This document shows, piece by piece, positions 12,698 through 26,763 of a stretch of DNA of 64,000 nucleotides. The DNA is from Tetrahymena thermophila SB210 (Eukaryota > Ciliophora > Oligohymenophorea > Hymenostomatida > Tetrahymenidae). The translations under genes and the position numbers were made by a program. Each line of letters begins with the position of its first letter. Position 1 is the stretch's first letter. The notes beneath the pieces are model-generated. The model had not been told where the DNA came from. It worked only from the letters and a program-made list of their open reading frames with translations, and did not search any database. The DNA lies in assembly GCF_000189635.1 (NCBI RefSeq), contig NW_002476534.1:930001-994000 (forward strand), read 5' to 3'.

Positions 12698-15392
12698 TCA
12701 CTAAATTTAATTCATATGCAATTATTTATTTTATTTAGTTAAAATTGATTGATCTATTTATTTAAAATAATTATCTACTACTCGTATAATTTGAATCAGT
12801 AAGTTATATAAGTTATTCTTGGGATTAATTTATGTTATAATTGTTTTAGTTTAACAAATTAGAATTTTTAAAATTATTTTTGTTTTTAATTAAAAAAGTA
12901 CTTTTAGATTTTTGCTTATCTTTGAAAGTAGAATATTTTAATTATTGATCTTTTCTTTTATGATTAGATTAGATTTAATTTTAAATTTAAATTACTTCAA
13001 ATGTCTGTTAATATTCATTTTTAACCTAATTGGTAGGTTCTAATATTTTCTTGATAGTAAGACGTTATTATTTGCAAATTAAATTTTTTATGTATTTTTT
13101 TGGAAAAAATTTAATTTTTTTAATATCATAATTTAATAAATGTATAAGTTCTCGGCTGTTTGGAAATGTATTACTCTGAAAAGGATTTGAGAGGCTAATT
13201 GAATCTGAAATAATGTCTTAGATAATTAAATATATATCTACTAAAAATTAAATTTAGCTCTTATTATTATTTTATTTAAATTGCATTTAATAATTTAAGG
13301 TTAACTTACATTTCTGGAATTATTTTTTATTATTATACTTACTTTTCTAGATATTAAATTTTATGTTTGTCTGAACCATAAAAATTGAAATAGAATTAGC
13401 CTTTTAGATTATTTTGCAAAACTCTTTAATATATCGATAAATTACTTAACAATATTAATTCTTATTAAGTATTTCTTTTCAAAGAATACCATACATACAA
13501 TAATACATTCATAATGTTATTTTCATCTTAAAAGTCTTTTATAGTTTAATTTGGAAATAACTTTTTTATGTTGTAGGTAATTAGTTTGATTTGTCTAAAT
13601 CAGTAAAAAAAATGTGCTTATCAATCCAATTTTGATGATTACCATATAAATTAAATTCTTCATAGTCTCTTTTATAAAGAATTTATATGTATTTATCTAA
13701 ATTTTTATTTACATTTCTAATTAGATTTGATAACTTTTCTGAGTTAATATTTTAAAAAGATAAAAAATCTTAATCTTATGAATAATCTATTTCTCTATTT
13801 AGTATTTATTAACATAAAATACATTCCTTTTAAGAATTTTAAACATAATTTTAATATTTTTTTTAGATCTTAAGGAGTTGCTTTAATTTACTAAAAAGTA
13901 TTTTGTAAATTACATTGCTTTAATTTACTAAAAAGTATTTTGTAAATTACATAACTATCATTAGCTTAGATTATTTTTTAAATAAATTCTTAAAATGAAT
14001 ATAGTATAACTTTCTTGTACTTATTTATCTTTATAAAATTAAATTGAAAAGAAGATACCATTATTTTAATAACCCTAAAAAGAATAAAGTAGATGATCCT
14101 AAATATTTAAATATCCAGTTTAAAAATAGTATTATAGATATACCTTTTGCTTTCACACAAAATTGATCTTGAACCCATGAGTATGAATCTATATAGCCTT
14201 TACAACAAAGCAAAATATATTACTATAGTCATATATTTGAGGCTTAATTACAAACGTTAACTTTTAATGAAAGAAACTTATTTGATCTGTTAAAGCACTT
14301 ACAGGTTTAAAATTACCTCCTTTAATTTTAAAATCTTAAAAGTTGAAGTCTTTGAAATTTGTGTACTCATATGTGTTGAAATAAAATCAGATTATATTTT
14401 AAGCATCAATATAGTTAGTTGGTAGAGAGAGAAAAAATTTTATTTACCTAAATTTAAAGAGATTAAGTGCTTTATATCTTAATGTTTTTTTTTATTTAGA
14501 ATATTTATTTTTATATCTCAATACTAAAAAATTTAGTCATGTTAGTAATTAATTAATCATCTAAAATTACTTCTACTTTGCTTTTAGTGTGTTTTACTAT
14601 AAAAATGAACCTAAATCTATTGAGCTATAATCTAATTTAAATAAATAAATCACTTTACAATTGAATCATGTCTTATTCTTTTAAAAATAATAGGATTAAA
14701 TACAGGATAACTTTTAAAAACAAATTTTCTACTCATTTTGTTGATTTAAATTGAAATGCTTTCTATTTTTGATACAGGACTAATAACTTAAAAAGGATTT
14801 TTAAAGTTTAGGATTAAAGAATATTAAATTAATAACTTTAGAGTGGAATAAACAACACTACTCTGTAAAATATTTTTTATAAAAATATATCCTTCGTTAG
14901 AAATGATCACTTTTCTGAAGGATAGTAAATTAAATGATTCATTTTAGCAAAATTAATATGAAGTTTAATTTAAGCCATTTAGTATGTTGTAATCTTTCAA
15001 ATACTAAAAAATTTATTAACTTTATACATCAGTTATAATATAAAAACCAGAATATTATCTTATTTTAGTATATAAATGATGTTTCTGTAAGCTATACTTT
15101 AGTTAAAAAAATAACATTATTAAAGTTTATCAATATGTTTGAATTATTTTTTTGAATTAACCCTGTTAAACTCTCTTTAATTACATTTAGTTGGAGCTAA
15201 TTTAAATGGCTATCAAAATAAAGCCATGAAAAAAGTTTGTAATTTATATTTTTGTAAAATATCTATTTTTAATTGCAGCATTTTACTGAGGATAGATAGA
15301 AAAAGCCAAGGTAACTATTAAATTTTAAACTACTTCTAAATAATATTTTCTGTAATTTATACTTAATGATATTGTTAACCAAAGTAATAATA
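12698..15392 (-). pseudogene. 5'-truncated subfamily B pseudogene
   Basis: Aligns with the 3' 2.7 kb of the B genes: end of the propeller region, CADG region, SYSWV motif, transmembrane segment and tail. It lacks the start and about the first 700 codons. It stops aligning near 15,392 (about position 9,370 in B1). It holds many small indels, including a 37-bp tandem duplication at 13878-13951 that breaks the frame. The 3' flank and several tail differences resemble B3 rather than B1 or B2, so it is the relic of the second B of a four-gene unit. No promoter or start codon is left. Confidence 0.8.
13878..13951 (-). repeat. 37-bp tandem duplication in pseudo-B
   Basis: Two back-to-back copies of a 37-bp unit (13878-13914, 13915-13951) starting 'ttgctttaatttactaaaaa'. 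The other B genes have one copy. 37 is not a multiple of three, so this alone disrupts the frame, as expected in sequence no longer under selection. Confidence 0.85.
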
Positions 15393-16137
15393 AAAATTTT
15401 AATTTATTTGGATATCTCGCAAAAATTTTACGTAAAATTTGCAACTTAGCGGATTTCGAATTAACTGATATTCTATGGTATATTTTTAGATTATTTTAAT
15501 CTAGCCCGCAAACATATAGAAATATACTATACTATTGCTATTCTTTGATAATTATTTCTGTAGTAGGAAATAAATATTTAGTAGAACAATAATAATTTTT
15601 TGATAATTAATGTATGTAAAAATGTTTATTTTTTTTTTTAAAATTGAATAAAATGTTTTTTAATTTATTGTAATAATGTATAAATTTTAAATTTTTAAAT
15701 TATTTGTCAAAAAATAACATAAATCATGTAAAATAATTTTTTAATTCATTTTAAAATGTCAAAATAATTTTTTTAATTTTCTATAAACTTAATAAATAAA
15801 TAATTTTAATAATATATAATTTTTAATATGATTCAAGCTTTTAGGAAAATTTTTGCAATAATTAAAATTACTTAAGAAAGTTATCTACTAAAAATATTCT
15901 GCATTTTTTCTAATTTTATTCATTAAGATAAATTTATATGATTTACTCTTGATTTAAATGCAAATTATTCTTAGTAAAGTACACATATATAACCATTTAA
16001 AAATAAATATTTTATCAAATTACAAACTAATAAAATAAATGAATATACTATTTAATTATTTTAAATGATTAAATAAAATAGATTTTATCTGTATTTATTA
16101 AAATAGTTAGATATATTAATAAATATAGTGGCAAGTT
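15393..16137. other. Spacer between pseudo-B and A2, with unmatched junction sequence
   Basis: About 15,393-15,620 matches nothing else in the window that I could find and has more G and C than the other spacers ('gcaacttagcggatttcg', 'tctagcccgcaaaca'). From about 15,640 to 16,137 it is the A-type 3' flank shared with 140-688. No gene seen. Confidence 0.6.
15419..15442. repeat. Imperfect palindrome at the pseudo-B breakpoint
   Basis: A 24-bp sequence centred on 'ttacgtaa' with arms gcaaa...tttgc; the left arm has two extra A residues. It lies within 30 bp of where pseudo-B stops aligning with intact B genes. Such an inverted repeat could be a rearrangement hotspot or simply chance in AT-rich DNA. 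Confidence 0.5.
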
Positions 16138-19100
16138 TCAATAAAATCAAATAATATAATCTTCAGTTTGATATAATAATGGATTTACTGATTTTTAGAT
16201 TTTTCTATTTAGTTATTAAATATTGTTATTTTTAATTTTACATTAATGAATTTCTTTGGGTGAATCAGCTATATTTCTATATTGGCCATATGATATCAGT
16301 TTAAATTTATGTTTTTCATTTTATTTTTTATTTAAATTACCTTCTGTTTCATTGCTTTCAAATATGGTTGGAGACAACTTATCCAAAGTATCATTTTCAG
16401 TATTTTTAAATATTGGCTATATTTATTCTGAGTCAGATATTTATATATCACGTTAAGCTCTCTACTGTAAATTTTCATCATACTGTTTTATTATTTTCAA
16501 GTTAACTTAACGAATAATGCAATTGTTATTATCGAAAATGCAAATTTTTATTTTTTTATTACATTTTCTGGAAGGTACTGTTCCATAAAGAGTAATTAAT
16601 TATTTTTCAATTTTAATTTTTAACCAAGATGGTAATTATTAATTTTTGCGTGAGAAGAGGGGTTGATAGTCCAATTTAAGTAACCTCTTTAGACACAAAA
16701 ATTTAGAATTCTTAGATTTTACATAGGCTTATACTTTTTTAATTTAGTGTTCTTAAAGATGAATACTCTCTCCACTATTGGGATAGAGAGAACTGTTTGT
16801 TGGACTTGCTACTCCAATAGCGTCTGAGATGATGTTATCTAAAATTAAGGATATATTTATTCCCAATTCATTAAAAATAGTTTACTAGTTTAGTTCATAG
16901 AAATTAATTAATATGTTTTTTTTCATACTTTTTAGTAAAATATTAATAATTTTGATTAAATTTTATGTTTTTATTTAAATTTAAGGGATGATTTCTTCTT
17001 GTTGATTATGATTCTACTTTAAGACTGGATTAGATTCTGAAACAAATTAAGTCCACTAGTTTGAAGACTTTTTATTACATATTTATGCTATTAACTTTAT
17101 GAATTAGTAAACAATAAATGAACGTTTGTCTAATTTTAGAATTTATTTAAAAAGAAGCCCAGATAAGCAATTATATAGAATGCTCCCAGAATCATTTAAT
17201 TCATTCTATAGCTATTTAGGATGAATTGTTATACCCTATTAACTAATAGGTTTATTAGAAATAAGTAAATCGTTTATAAAAGATTTAACATCTATTTCTT
17301 AGTTATTTGTGATATAATTTTAAAAGTTTTTATAGTTTATTTCTCTAATACGAAAACTTTTTTAGTTTAAAATTCTTACTGTTCTCTTAATTATTGACTG
17401 AGCTTAGACATTCTGTCTTTTCAATGGGAAAAGATCACTGATATCTGTTTCATTATTCAAATAAATGCTATTTTCTTATGTTTCAAATTTTTTCAAGCTA
17501 TATTTGAGGATGTTACTCTTTAATTAACAACTATTTATAGTAGATTATTGATTTATTGTTAAATTTTATGGAATTTTTTTTTATTTGAGGTTTTTTATAA
17601 ATTCGTTGAAAAGCTTTTGACCTATGGTATAGCAGTCATCTACTACTATGAATTTTAAGACAAATTATTTATTTTCTACAACTTTCTTTTAGCCTAATTA
17701 ATTTTTGTTGTTAAATAGCATATTGAAAAATTAATTCCAATACTTAAAAATTCCTAAGAAAAAAAGTAAAGGTCCTAATACTTGTATAAATATATTTAAA
17801 AACACCTCGAATGAAATGACAGTAGCTGTAACACAAAAGGAATCAAATACCCAAGAATAAGAATCTGTTGCATTTACACCTAAGCAATACTCTCTTCCAA
17901 AGTCTTAAGTAGATGTTTTTATATTAAACTTAAACTACTGAGGAGCGAATTATATTTCGCTTTACTAAATAGTTAATACTTATTATTTATCATTTATTAT
18001 ATAGTAAGCTTAAAATTATAATTCATTGAAACTAGCATCATTGTAGGTATTAAAAGAAAACTGTATATCTACTTAGCTATCTATATCAATCTGAGATTCA
18101 GGATATTAGTTATTAACTTATATTTAGAGCTTATTTTCAGGGCTGATGGAAATAATTTTTTTAACTTAAAGTATTTTAGAGAGTTAATCAAGTTAATATT
18201 CACTGCTAAAGTCATTATTTATTCCATCACTGATCTAAATATTAATCTTTATGTTAGTATTTTTTTAATCATATAAATATATTTAAATTTATTGCTATAA
18301 GAGTTGATTTAAGCTTTTAATATTTCCTGATAATTAAATTTAATCCTACTTCTCAGATAAAGAAGTTACCACACTTGAATATAATCTATTAACAAATTTT
18401 CCATCTGTTTAGTTAATAATAAATAAAATGCTTGCAGTTGGCGAATATGATTAAATATAATTATTTTCTAATGTGAAATCTACTTTTAATGATTTTTATA
18501 AAAGTAGATCCACTGGAGAATAAGTTAAGCTCATCTACAAAACTCTTTAAATTTTCACTAATGCTTCATCAGTTAAATTAAGTCCATCAATATTTGGAGG
18601 AGTAAAAGTCTCATCTTCAGCAAATTGGTCAGATACTTAGTTCATATGATTTATTACTCCTATATTTTTATATGCTAAAAAAATTTATTCACTCATATTT
18701 TGGTTAATTACTATGTTATCTGTAATTTCACTATTAAAAATAAATGAATTTTGCGAGAGAGGTAATTTAGTTACAAATACAACTGTCTACTTTGTAATAT
18801 CACTCTTTTTTTAGCTATCTGCGCTGATTATTGTAAGCGAATCTTTGGTAATACTCAAAGTTAGAGTACTTTAATAAATGTCAAATACCATCCAGGATGG
18901 TAAATCGTATAAAATACCATTACTAACAAAGTAAGCATTTGTTACTTGTGATCCTTAGATAGGATAAAGCGGATTAAGAGTTATCTAAATTGTTTAACCT
19001 ACAGAAAGAATTTAGTCTATTTGCTTTAATCTTATTAGATTTACAACACCTGTATTATCTTTGACAATCTATGAAAATTCATAGTGAATAAAAATATTTG

Positions 19101-21165
19101 CCTTTATTGGAATTATCCTAACACCACCAGCATTTATAGCAAATAAAAAAGTAGAGTTACTTGTAACAGAGGAAGCAGCAGCGAATTCATTTTTATATTA
19201 AAGCTGACTAATTAATTGAGGAGATTAAATAGGACTAAGAGATACTGAAGCTGATTCTCCTCCGCTAAGCTGGCTAGTAATTAAAAACTGCTCATTCATA
19301 ATGAGGTTTAAATAGTTAGTATATCCGCTAATTTAAACATTTGAAATAATTACTAAATTAGGCAGCTAAGCTAAATCAATCACAGATATTCCTTGCAAAC
19401 CATCTGCAATAAAACAAAAATTTTTTAAATAAGTTCCTTAAACTATTTATTCAGCTCCTAAAGAAACAATTTTACTAGCAATAAAAGGGTTTATAAGGTC
19501 GGTAATATCTAAAGAACATATTGATATTGCCCTAAACAGCAATATTATATATGGAAAACCGTTTAAAATAACCATATCATTAGATTAGTTATTAGATAAA
19601 GACAAAGGAATTTCATATGAAGAAATTAAGCTAAATAAAATATTACCAGAAATTTGATAAAAAGCTAATTAATTTAAAATTTAGCAGGCAAAAAGTGTTT
19701 CATCATAATTTTTGGACATAGAATAGATATAAGCAGAAGTTTAAGATGCTATACGCTGTACAACTTATGGAGAAGCTTTGTTAGAAATATCATATACATC
19801 TAGAATATATCCAGCAGGATCTTAAACAGGGACTAATAGGTATGTTTCGTTTCTGAACAGCATGATATTATCAGTATATGTTAGAAAAGGATAAGAAATA
19901 GTACTTAACACTTATAAAGGTTGTTAAATACTAGTTTAGTTAAATTAAGCAATAACAACTCCATAATTATTGCATGTTACAATTAGAGTTTTATCGTCTT
20001 TTAGTAAAAGACTTCTCCAACCATATGGTGTATTTAAGATAGAAGATAGAGTGGATTAATGCTTATTATACATATTAGGATAGTTCATCTATAAATTAGC
20101 CTGATCCTTCTAATACACAAAAACACTCATTTTAGTTGATAAGTATAAGTAAGAGAGGTTGTAGGATAGGATTAACTAAAATATGTCATCTTAGATTTGT
20201 ATGAATTAGAACACTACAGGACTTAAAGTATTAGTAATATCAATCACATAAATGCCTGATGATCTTGCTCCAACATAGATTAAAGTTTATTCTAGGTTAA
20301 TCTCTATAGTAGATGAATATTGAAATCCACCCTGTACCATCGACCAATTTAAAAGAGAAGGATTTAGCAGTATATTTGTTTTTCCCTACTCAAGTTAATC
20401 ATTGAAATTAGTAAGATCAAATATACTTATCCCTTTTAAATAGTCTTAACCAATTATATAGGTGTCATTTTTGAAAAGAATAAACTGATAAAAATTGACC
20501 TTAGCACATGAAGAAACCATTTAAAATTAAATCGTATTGCTATTAAATTTGTTAAACGAGTAAAAAAATAAGCCCTGAGAATTAGCGCTTATACATAACC
20601 ATTTTTCGTCTTAAGAAATATGCATATCCAAAATTTACCATGAATTATTAAGTATTCCTTAAGCAATACTTAAGTCTACTAGTGAAATAATCTAAAAATT
20701 TACTTAATCTCTTATCAAATAGATTTTATCTTGTTTATAGTTAAGAGATAGAATGTTAAATTGAGATTAATGAGCATCTTAATAAACAATTTAAAATGAT
20801 TTTGCTTAGAAATTAAAACTTAGGATAGTTAGAGTATTATTAAGCACAACAACTAGATATTGACCATCATTAGTTACTAAGAAGTTATCATTTAGAGAAT
20901 ACATAGATTAGTAAGTGCACACTTAATTGAAGTTATTATTTTCATCCAAAACATTTATTGTATTTAAACCCTATTTAAAATAAATTAAACCTACTTTTTT
21001 AGCTATTGCAATTTGTTTAAAGTATAATTCATTCGAATTTGAATCGAAACTCCTAAATACAGTAGGGACATAAATTTCTTAAGTAACCTAAGAAACTGTG
21101 AAGTAAAGCTAATAATTTGTAATTAAGATTAAAGTAAATATACTTTTTTTGTTTATCTAAACCAT
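16138..21165 (-). CDS. LVIVD-repeat / CADG-domain single-pass membrane protein, subfamily A copy 2
   Basis: Open frame of 1,675 codons plus TGA, intronless in the ciliate code, closest to A1. The start ATG at 21165 sits in the same context as A1. The N-terminal hydrophobic stretch follows MVQINKKS. Propeller repeats, CADG modules, SYSWVFDSFCV and one transmembrane helix (about residue 1130-1155) follow in order. I translated the last 300 codons fully: the tail keeps a conserved block near ISDAIGVASPTNSS, then PSWLKIKIEKQLITLYG, and ends EDYII. Relative to A1 it has small in-frame indels near the C-terminus. The central and N-terminal halves are much closer to A1 than the extreme C-terminus is. 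No frame break was found. Confidence 0.85.
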
Positions 21166-21852
21166 AATAAATAATAAGTTTTTTTAATTCTACTTAAATT
21201 GTTATCTTTTTTTTTTAATTTTGTTTTTCTTTTTGCTTTTTATTTGTAATTAAATGATTATTTTATGATCTTATTGTTAATGATTGTTCAAAAAAAAGCG
21301 TTTAAATTATTTGTTAAATCCAAAATGAGCGCTGTATATAATTTAAATTTGAATGGAAATTTAAAAGAAAACTCTATGTAAAATGAATATAAATTATATA
21401 TATATTTTTTATTATTTCTTAAATTATCAATTCGATATTAAGAGGACTATGCATTTACTTAATCAATTAAATTAAATAAAATTTTATTATCATGTTTATC
21501 ATACATTGACGCTCTCTCTTTTATATAAACATCCATTTTTAAAACTCAAAATTTAATCCTCCAAAATTTTAAATAATAGATAAAATTAATTAAATAATTA
21601 TTTAATCATCTTAATTAATTAAATAAATAAAAATATAATTAATAATTAACTAAATTAATAGATTAGAAGTATGAAATAGGCTTTAATATTTTTTCTACTC
21701 TAATAACTCCATTTTTTCCACTTATTTTTTTAGGATTCAATTAATTTAAAATATTCATCGCTTATTTATTTTATATTTTTAATAAACAATAGGTATAAAA
21801 GAGGAAATAATTTATGTTTTAAATAAGGTAAATATTAATTAAAATGACAAAA
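21166..21852. other. Intergenic region between A2 start and B2 stop
   Basis: No gene. It contains the second copy of the A upstream block (21327-21390), then runs of 'aattaaataa' and 'tatatata' type simple sequence. The final 200 bp match the B1 3' flank. Confidence 0.6.
21327..21390 (-). promoter_or_regulatory. Conserved upstream block of A genes (A2 copy)
   Basis: Matches 5943-6009: 'gagcgctg' followed by 'tataatttaaatttgaatg' and a 'tatgtaaaa' tail. It lies about 160 bp upstream of the A2 ATG. Candidate promoter or leader element on conservation alone. Confidence 0.35.
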
Positions 21853-24800
21853 TCATACATTTTAATTATGATGAGATAATTTATTTTATTTTACTAAAAT
21901 TGATCTATTTATTTAAAATAATTATTTATTAGTCATTTAATCTGAATCAATAAGTTTTTCTTGAGATAAAATTTAGATTGAATTCTGTTAGTTTAGCAAA
22001 TTAGAATTTTTAAAATTATTTTTATTTTTTTATTTTTAAAATCGTGTACTTTAAGATTTTTGTTTATCTTTGAAACTAGAGTATTTTAATTATTGACTCT
22101 CTCCTTTATGATTAAATTAGATTTAATTTTAAATTTCAGTTTCCTCTAAATTTTCATCCTACTATAAAAGATTTTATTCTTTATTTTATTTTATTTATAA
22201 TGTATGCTCTCTAATAATACAATTATTATTGTTAATAATGCAAATTTTTATTTCTTCATAATGATTTGATTTAGGAATTTTTCCATTCAGAGTGATTAAT
22301 TGTCTACTAATATTCATATTTAACCAAATTGGTAGGTTCTAATTTTTTCTTGAAAGTAAAGGCACGTATTTCTTTATGCAAATTTAATTTTTTACATATT
22401 TTTTTTTTGTAAATAATTCAATTTTTTTAATATCCTAATCTAATAAATGTATGGATTCTCCACTATTTGGAAAGAGATTACTCTATGGAGGATTTGAGAG
22501 GCCAATCGAATCTGAAATAATGTTTTAGGTAATTAAATTTACATCAACTAGAAATTAAAGTTAACTTTTATTTTTATTTTCTTTAAATAGCTTATAAATT
22601 ATTGCATTTAATAACTAATGATTAACTTGAACTTCAGGAATTATAGTTTCATTATTATATTTTTTTTTCTAGATATTAAATTTGATACTGGTTAAAACTA
22701 AAAAAGTTGAAAAAGAGTTAGTCTTTTAGATTATGTTACAAAACTCTTTAATATATTGATAAATTATTTAACAGTATTAATTCTTATTAAGTATTTCTTT
22801 TAAAAGAATACCATACATACAATTATACATAATGCTGTCTTCATCTTCAAAATCTTTTTTAAATTACTTTGGAAATAATTTCTTTTTATTGTAGGAAATT
22901 GGTAAGTTTGATTTCTCAAAATCAGCAAAAAATTGTGATATATTAATCAAGTTTTGAGGATTAACATATTAATTGAATTCTTCATAGTCACCTTTATATT
23001 TACTCTTTATACATTTATCTAACTTTTTATTTACATTTATGATTAGACTTGATACCTTTTTTGAGTTAATATTTTAAAATGATAAAAATTCTTAATCTTT
23101 TGAATAATCTGTTTCTCTATTTAGCTATGATTAAAATAAAATATTTTCCTTTTAAGAATTTTAAATATATTTTTACTATTTTTTTTAGGTTTTAAGGAAT
23201 TGTTTGAATTTATTGAAAAGCTTTTTGCAAATTATATAACTATCATTTACTAAGATTATTTTTTAAATAAATTCTTAGCCTGAAGCTAGTTAAACTTCTT
23301 TGTACTTATTTTTCTTAGCAAATATTAAGTTGAAAAGAAGATACCAGTATTTTAACAATCCTAAAAAGAATAAAGTAGATCCTAAATATTTAAACACCCA
23401 GTTTAAAAATAGTACCATAGATATACCATTTGCTTTAACACAAAATTGATCATGAACCCATGAGTATGAATCTGTAGTATTCACAATAAAGCAAAATTAA
23501 TTACTATAGTCAGATATTTGAGGTTTAATTACAAACATTAATTGTTAAGGAAAGAAACTTATTTGATCTGTTTAAGCACTTACAGGTACTAAATTATCTC
23601 CTTTAATTTCAAAGGCTTAAAAAGTGAGGTCTTTAAAATCTGTATATTCATATGTGTTGAAAGAAAATTAGATTGTATTTAAAGTATCAATGTAGATGAT
23701 AGAATCAGAGAAAATTCTATTTACTTAAGCTTAAAGAGATTAAGTGCTTTAAATCTAAATGTTTTTTTTTATATAGAATATATTTTGTATATCTTAATAC
23801 AAAAAAATTTAGTCATATTAATAGTTTATTTTATCATCTAAAATTACTTCTACTTTGCTTTTAGTGTATGTATTGCTATAAAAATAAACCTAAATCTATT
23901 GAGTTAGAATCTGATTTAAATAAGTAATGTCACCTTGCAATTGTAGCATATCTTATTCTTTCGAAAATAAGGTTATTACTCCAGGATAATTTTTTAAAAC
24001 AAATTTTCCACTCATTTTGTCGATTTAAATTGACATGCTTGCTATTTTTGATACAGAACTAATAATTTAAAAAGGATTTTTAAAGTTTACATTCAAAGAA
24101 TTTTAAAGCAATAACTTTAGAGGTGAATAAACAACGCTACTCTGTAAAATATTTTTTATAAAAACATATCCTTCGTTAGAAATGGTCAACTTACTGAGGG
24201 ATGGTAAATCAAATGATTCATTTTAGCAAAATTAATCTGAAATTTAATTTTAGCCATTTAGTATGTTGTAATTTTTGAAATACTAAAAAATTTATTTACT
24301 TTATACATCAGTAATTATGTAAGAGCCAGTATTATTATCTTAATATATAAATGATGTTTCTGTAAGCTATACTTTAGTAACAAAAACAACATTATTAAAT
24401 TTTATCTATATATTTGTATTATTATTTTGAATTAACCCAGTTAAACTTTCTTTTGTTACATTTATCTATAGCTAATTTAAATGGTTATCAAAAGAAAGCC
24501 AAGAAGGAAGAGTTTACAATTTATTTTTTTGGGCAAAATATGCGTTTGTAATTGTTGCATTTTTTTGAGGATAGATAGAAGTCAAGGTAACAATTAAATT
24601 TTAGCCTACTTCTAAGATAAGATTCTCAGTACTTTACATTGTTTATTGTTATTAACCAGAGTTTGTATTTTGTAATAAAGAAAATTCAAAATTTATAAGA
24701 AAGCTAGTTTTAATAGGTAATATCCTAATTCCTTGGGAGTTTAATATTAATAAATGATTTAAATCTTGGCTGATTTCAGTAGCTATAGATGATTCATTTT

Positions 24801-26763
24801 CAAATTAAGTTTAGCTCATAATATAAGGCTCATTTATATTAAATATATTAATCAATTATATTTAACCTCCACTTTGTTAGCTAGAAATAATATAATTATC
24901 ATTTTATAAAAGGCTTAAATTCACCTAATATCCATTTAAAGATATCTTTGTCATAATTACAATATTTGGTAATTCGCGAAGATCAATAATTGAAATACCT
25001 TATTAACCATCAGCTATAAAACAGAAATGGCTTTAATATGTTCCTTATATACCATAGACAGCACCGAGTGACTCTTATACACTACTAATTTAAGGTTTAT
25101 TAAAATTACTAATTTGTATGGCTGTTATTGACTACTCTTAAATTAAAACTAAAATATAAGGGAATCCATTTAAAATAACAATTGAACTCTATTTTACGAT
25201 AGGAGAGGAATTAATATTGAATGTATTCAGATATTTAAATTATATGCTAGATACTTCATAGAACACTATGTTATTACCACTTTAAAATATAAACAGTGTT
25301 TCGTCTTTACTTAAGGTTATTGAATTTATGTCCTTATAGTCCAAAAGAATTCTATCCACTCTTTGAGGAGAAATTAAATTACTTAGATTGTAGATATCAA
25401 AATAAAAACCATTTGGATCTTGAACAGATAAAATTAACAATTAACCATTCGAAAATATCAAAAAACTATCAAATTTATTAGAATAATTAATCTAACTTAC
25501 AATTTCTAAAGGTTAAAGTATAGAATTTAAATTTAACTTTAATACATTCAACCCATAACTTGAGCAACAAACTATCATATGTGAATTATCTGGAAGTAAT
25601 TTTATTTGTTTGGTTTGAGATGTATCAATTACAGTTGATAAAATTGATGCATGCTTGTTAAACAAATTTGGGTATTTGTTTTGAAAATTAGCTTTTACTT
25701 TTTTATAGACCAGAATCCTTTTTTTAGTTTAAATATAAACATAGGGATTTTTATAAGATTATATAATTTAAATTATATCTTCTTATATCTAAATGAGCTA
25801 AACTACTTAAGGTTATGAAGGATTTTATATGTCAAAAATATAAAATCCAACTGATCTAAAAGCTACAAAAAGGAATGTTTCTTCTTAATTTATTTCAAGA
25901 GCATTAGAATAAGGAGCATAAGTAGAATCAATCCACCAATTTTAAAGTAGAGAAGTCATTTCAATGTTACTTTATCCTGAATCTATTTATTTAGCTAATT
26001 CAGTTATGTCAAAAATTGAAAAACCAATCCAATAGTTTATAGTAATAAGTATAGAACCATTTTTAATTAGTAAATAATTATAGTAATTAACCAACGTATT
26101 TGTGCAAGCAAGTCTCAACGAAATTTAATTCTAGCCTAAAGAGATAATTTAGTAAAATATTATACCGACTGCATCTTAGTTTAAACAAATCCAAGAGTCA
26201 TCAGAAGAAACAAAAAAGGAAATAACAACTTATTGCTAATCTAGTTAACCTTTTTAAATAGCAAAATCTTTAAGGGAAATAATATATAGATCAATTGAAT
26301 CTTTTATCATATATACTTTGTTTTACTTTTAATTTAAAGTTGCTATATTTATTTATTGTTAAGAGTTGCTATCCTAGTAAATTTAACTTAATTACATTTG
26401 ATGAATATCAAATGTGAAAATGGTTAATTTATTAGAAATATTAAAAATCAAATATTTTGCGTCTCTAGAAACCAAAGTTGAACCCAATACATCCTAATCA
26501 AATTTTTAAGAGAAAATAATAAGATGTTAATTATTTTCATCCATAATATAAAGTTATCTATTTCCTTATCTTACAATCAATAGTCCTACATCTTTGGCTA
26601 ATTGAATATCTTCAAAGTATAAAGAAGAAGATTCCGCCTAAAATTATTTGTAAATACTTGATGAATAAATTTCAGTTAATTAATAAGATGAGCAACCACC
26701 TTAAATAAAAAATTATATTAACACAATATTTAGCAAATATCCAAAAAATGTATTTTTCATCAT
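21853..26763 (-). CDS. LVIVD-repeat / CADG-domain single-pass membrane protein, subfamily B copy 2
   Basis: Open frame of 1,636 codons plus TGA, intronless. The start is the first of two adjacent ATGs (26763, 26760), as in B1, followed by the same hydrophobic leader. Architecture as B1: LVIVD propeller to about residue 690, CADG-like region, 'NTTDSYSWVHDQFCV' at about 1100, one transmembrane helix, and a Lys/Asn/Gln-rich tail. It shares a 473-bp identical tract with B1 (25157-25629), and the 3' flanks also match, so B1 and B2 occupy the same slot of the repeated block. No in-frame TGA was found in the lines checked. Surface location is inferred from leader and helix. Confidence 0.85.
25157..25629 (-). 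repeat. Gene-conversion tract shared with B1 (9861-10333)
   Basis: Partner of the identical tract in B1 at a constant offset of 15,296 bp. It encodes part of the propeller, including the VQDPNGFYFDIYNLSN stretch. Outside the tract B1 and B2 differ at scattered sites. Confidence 0.7.

Noticed and set aside
16256-16456. Plus-strand frame of 66 codons with hydrophobic residues
   Set aside because: Shadow of the A2 tail on the minus strand; the minus frame aligns with A1 and closes properly.
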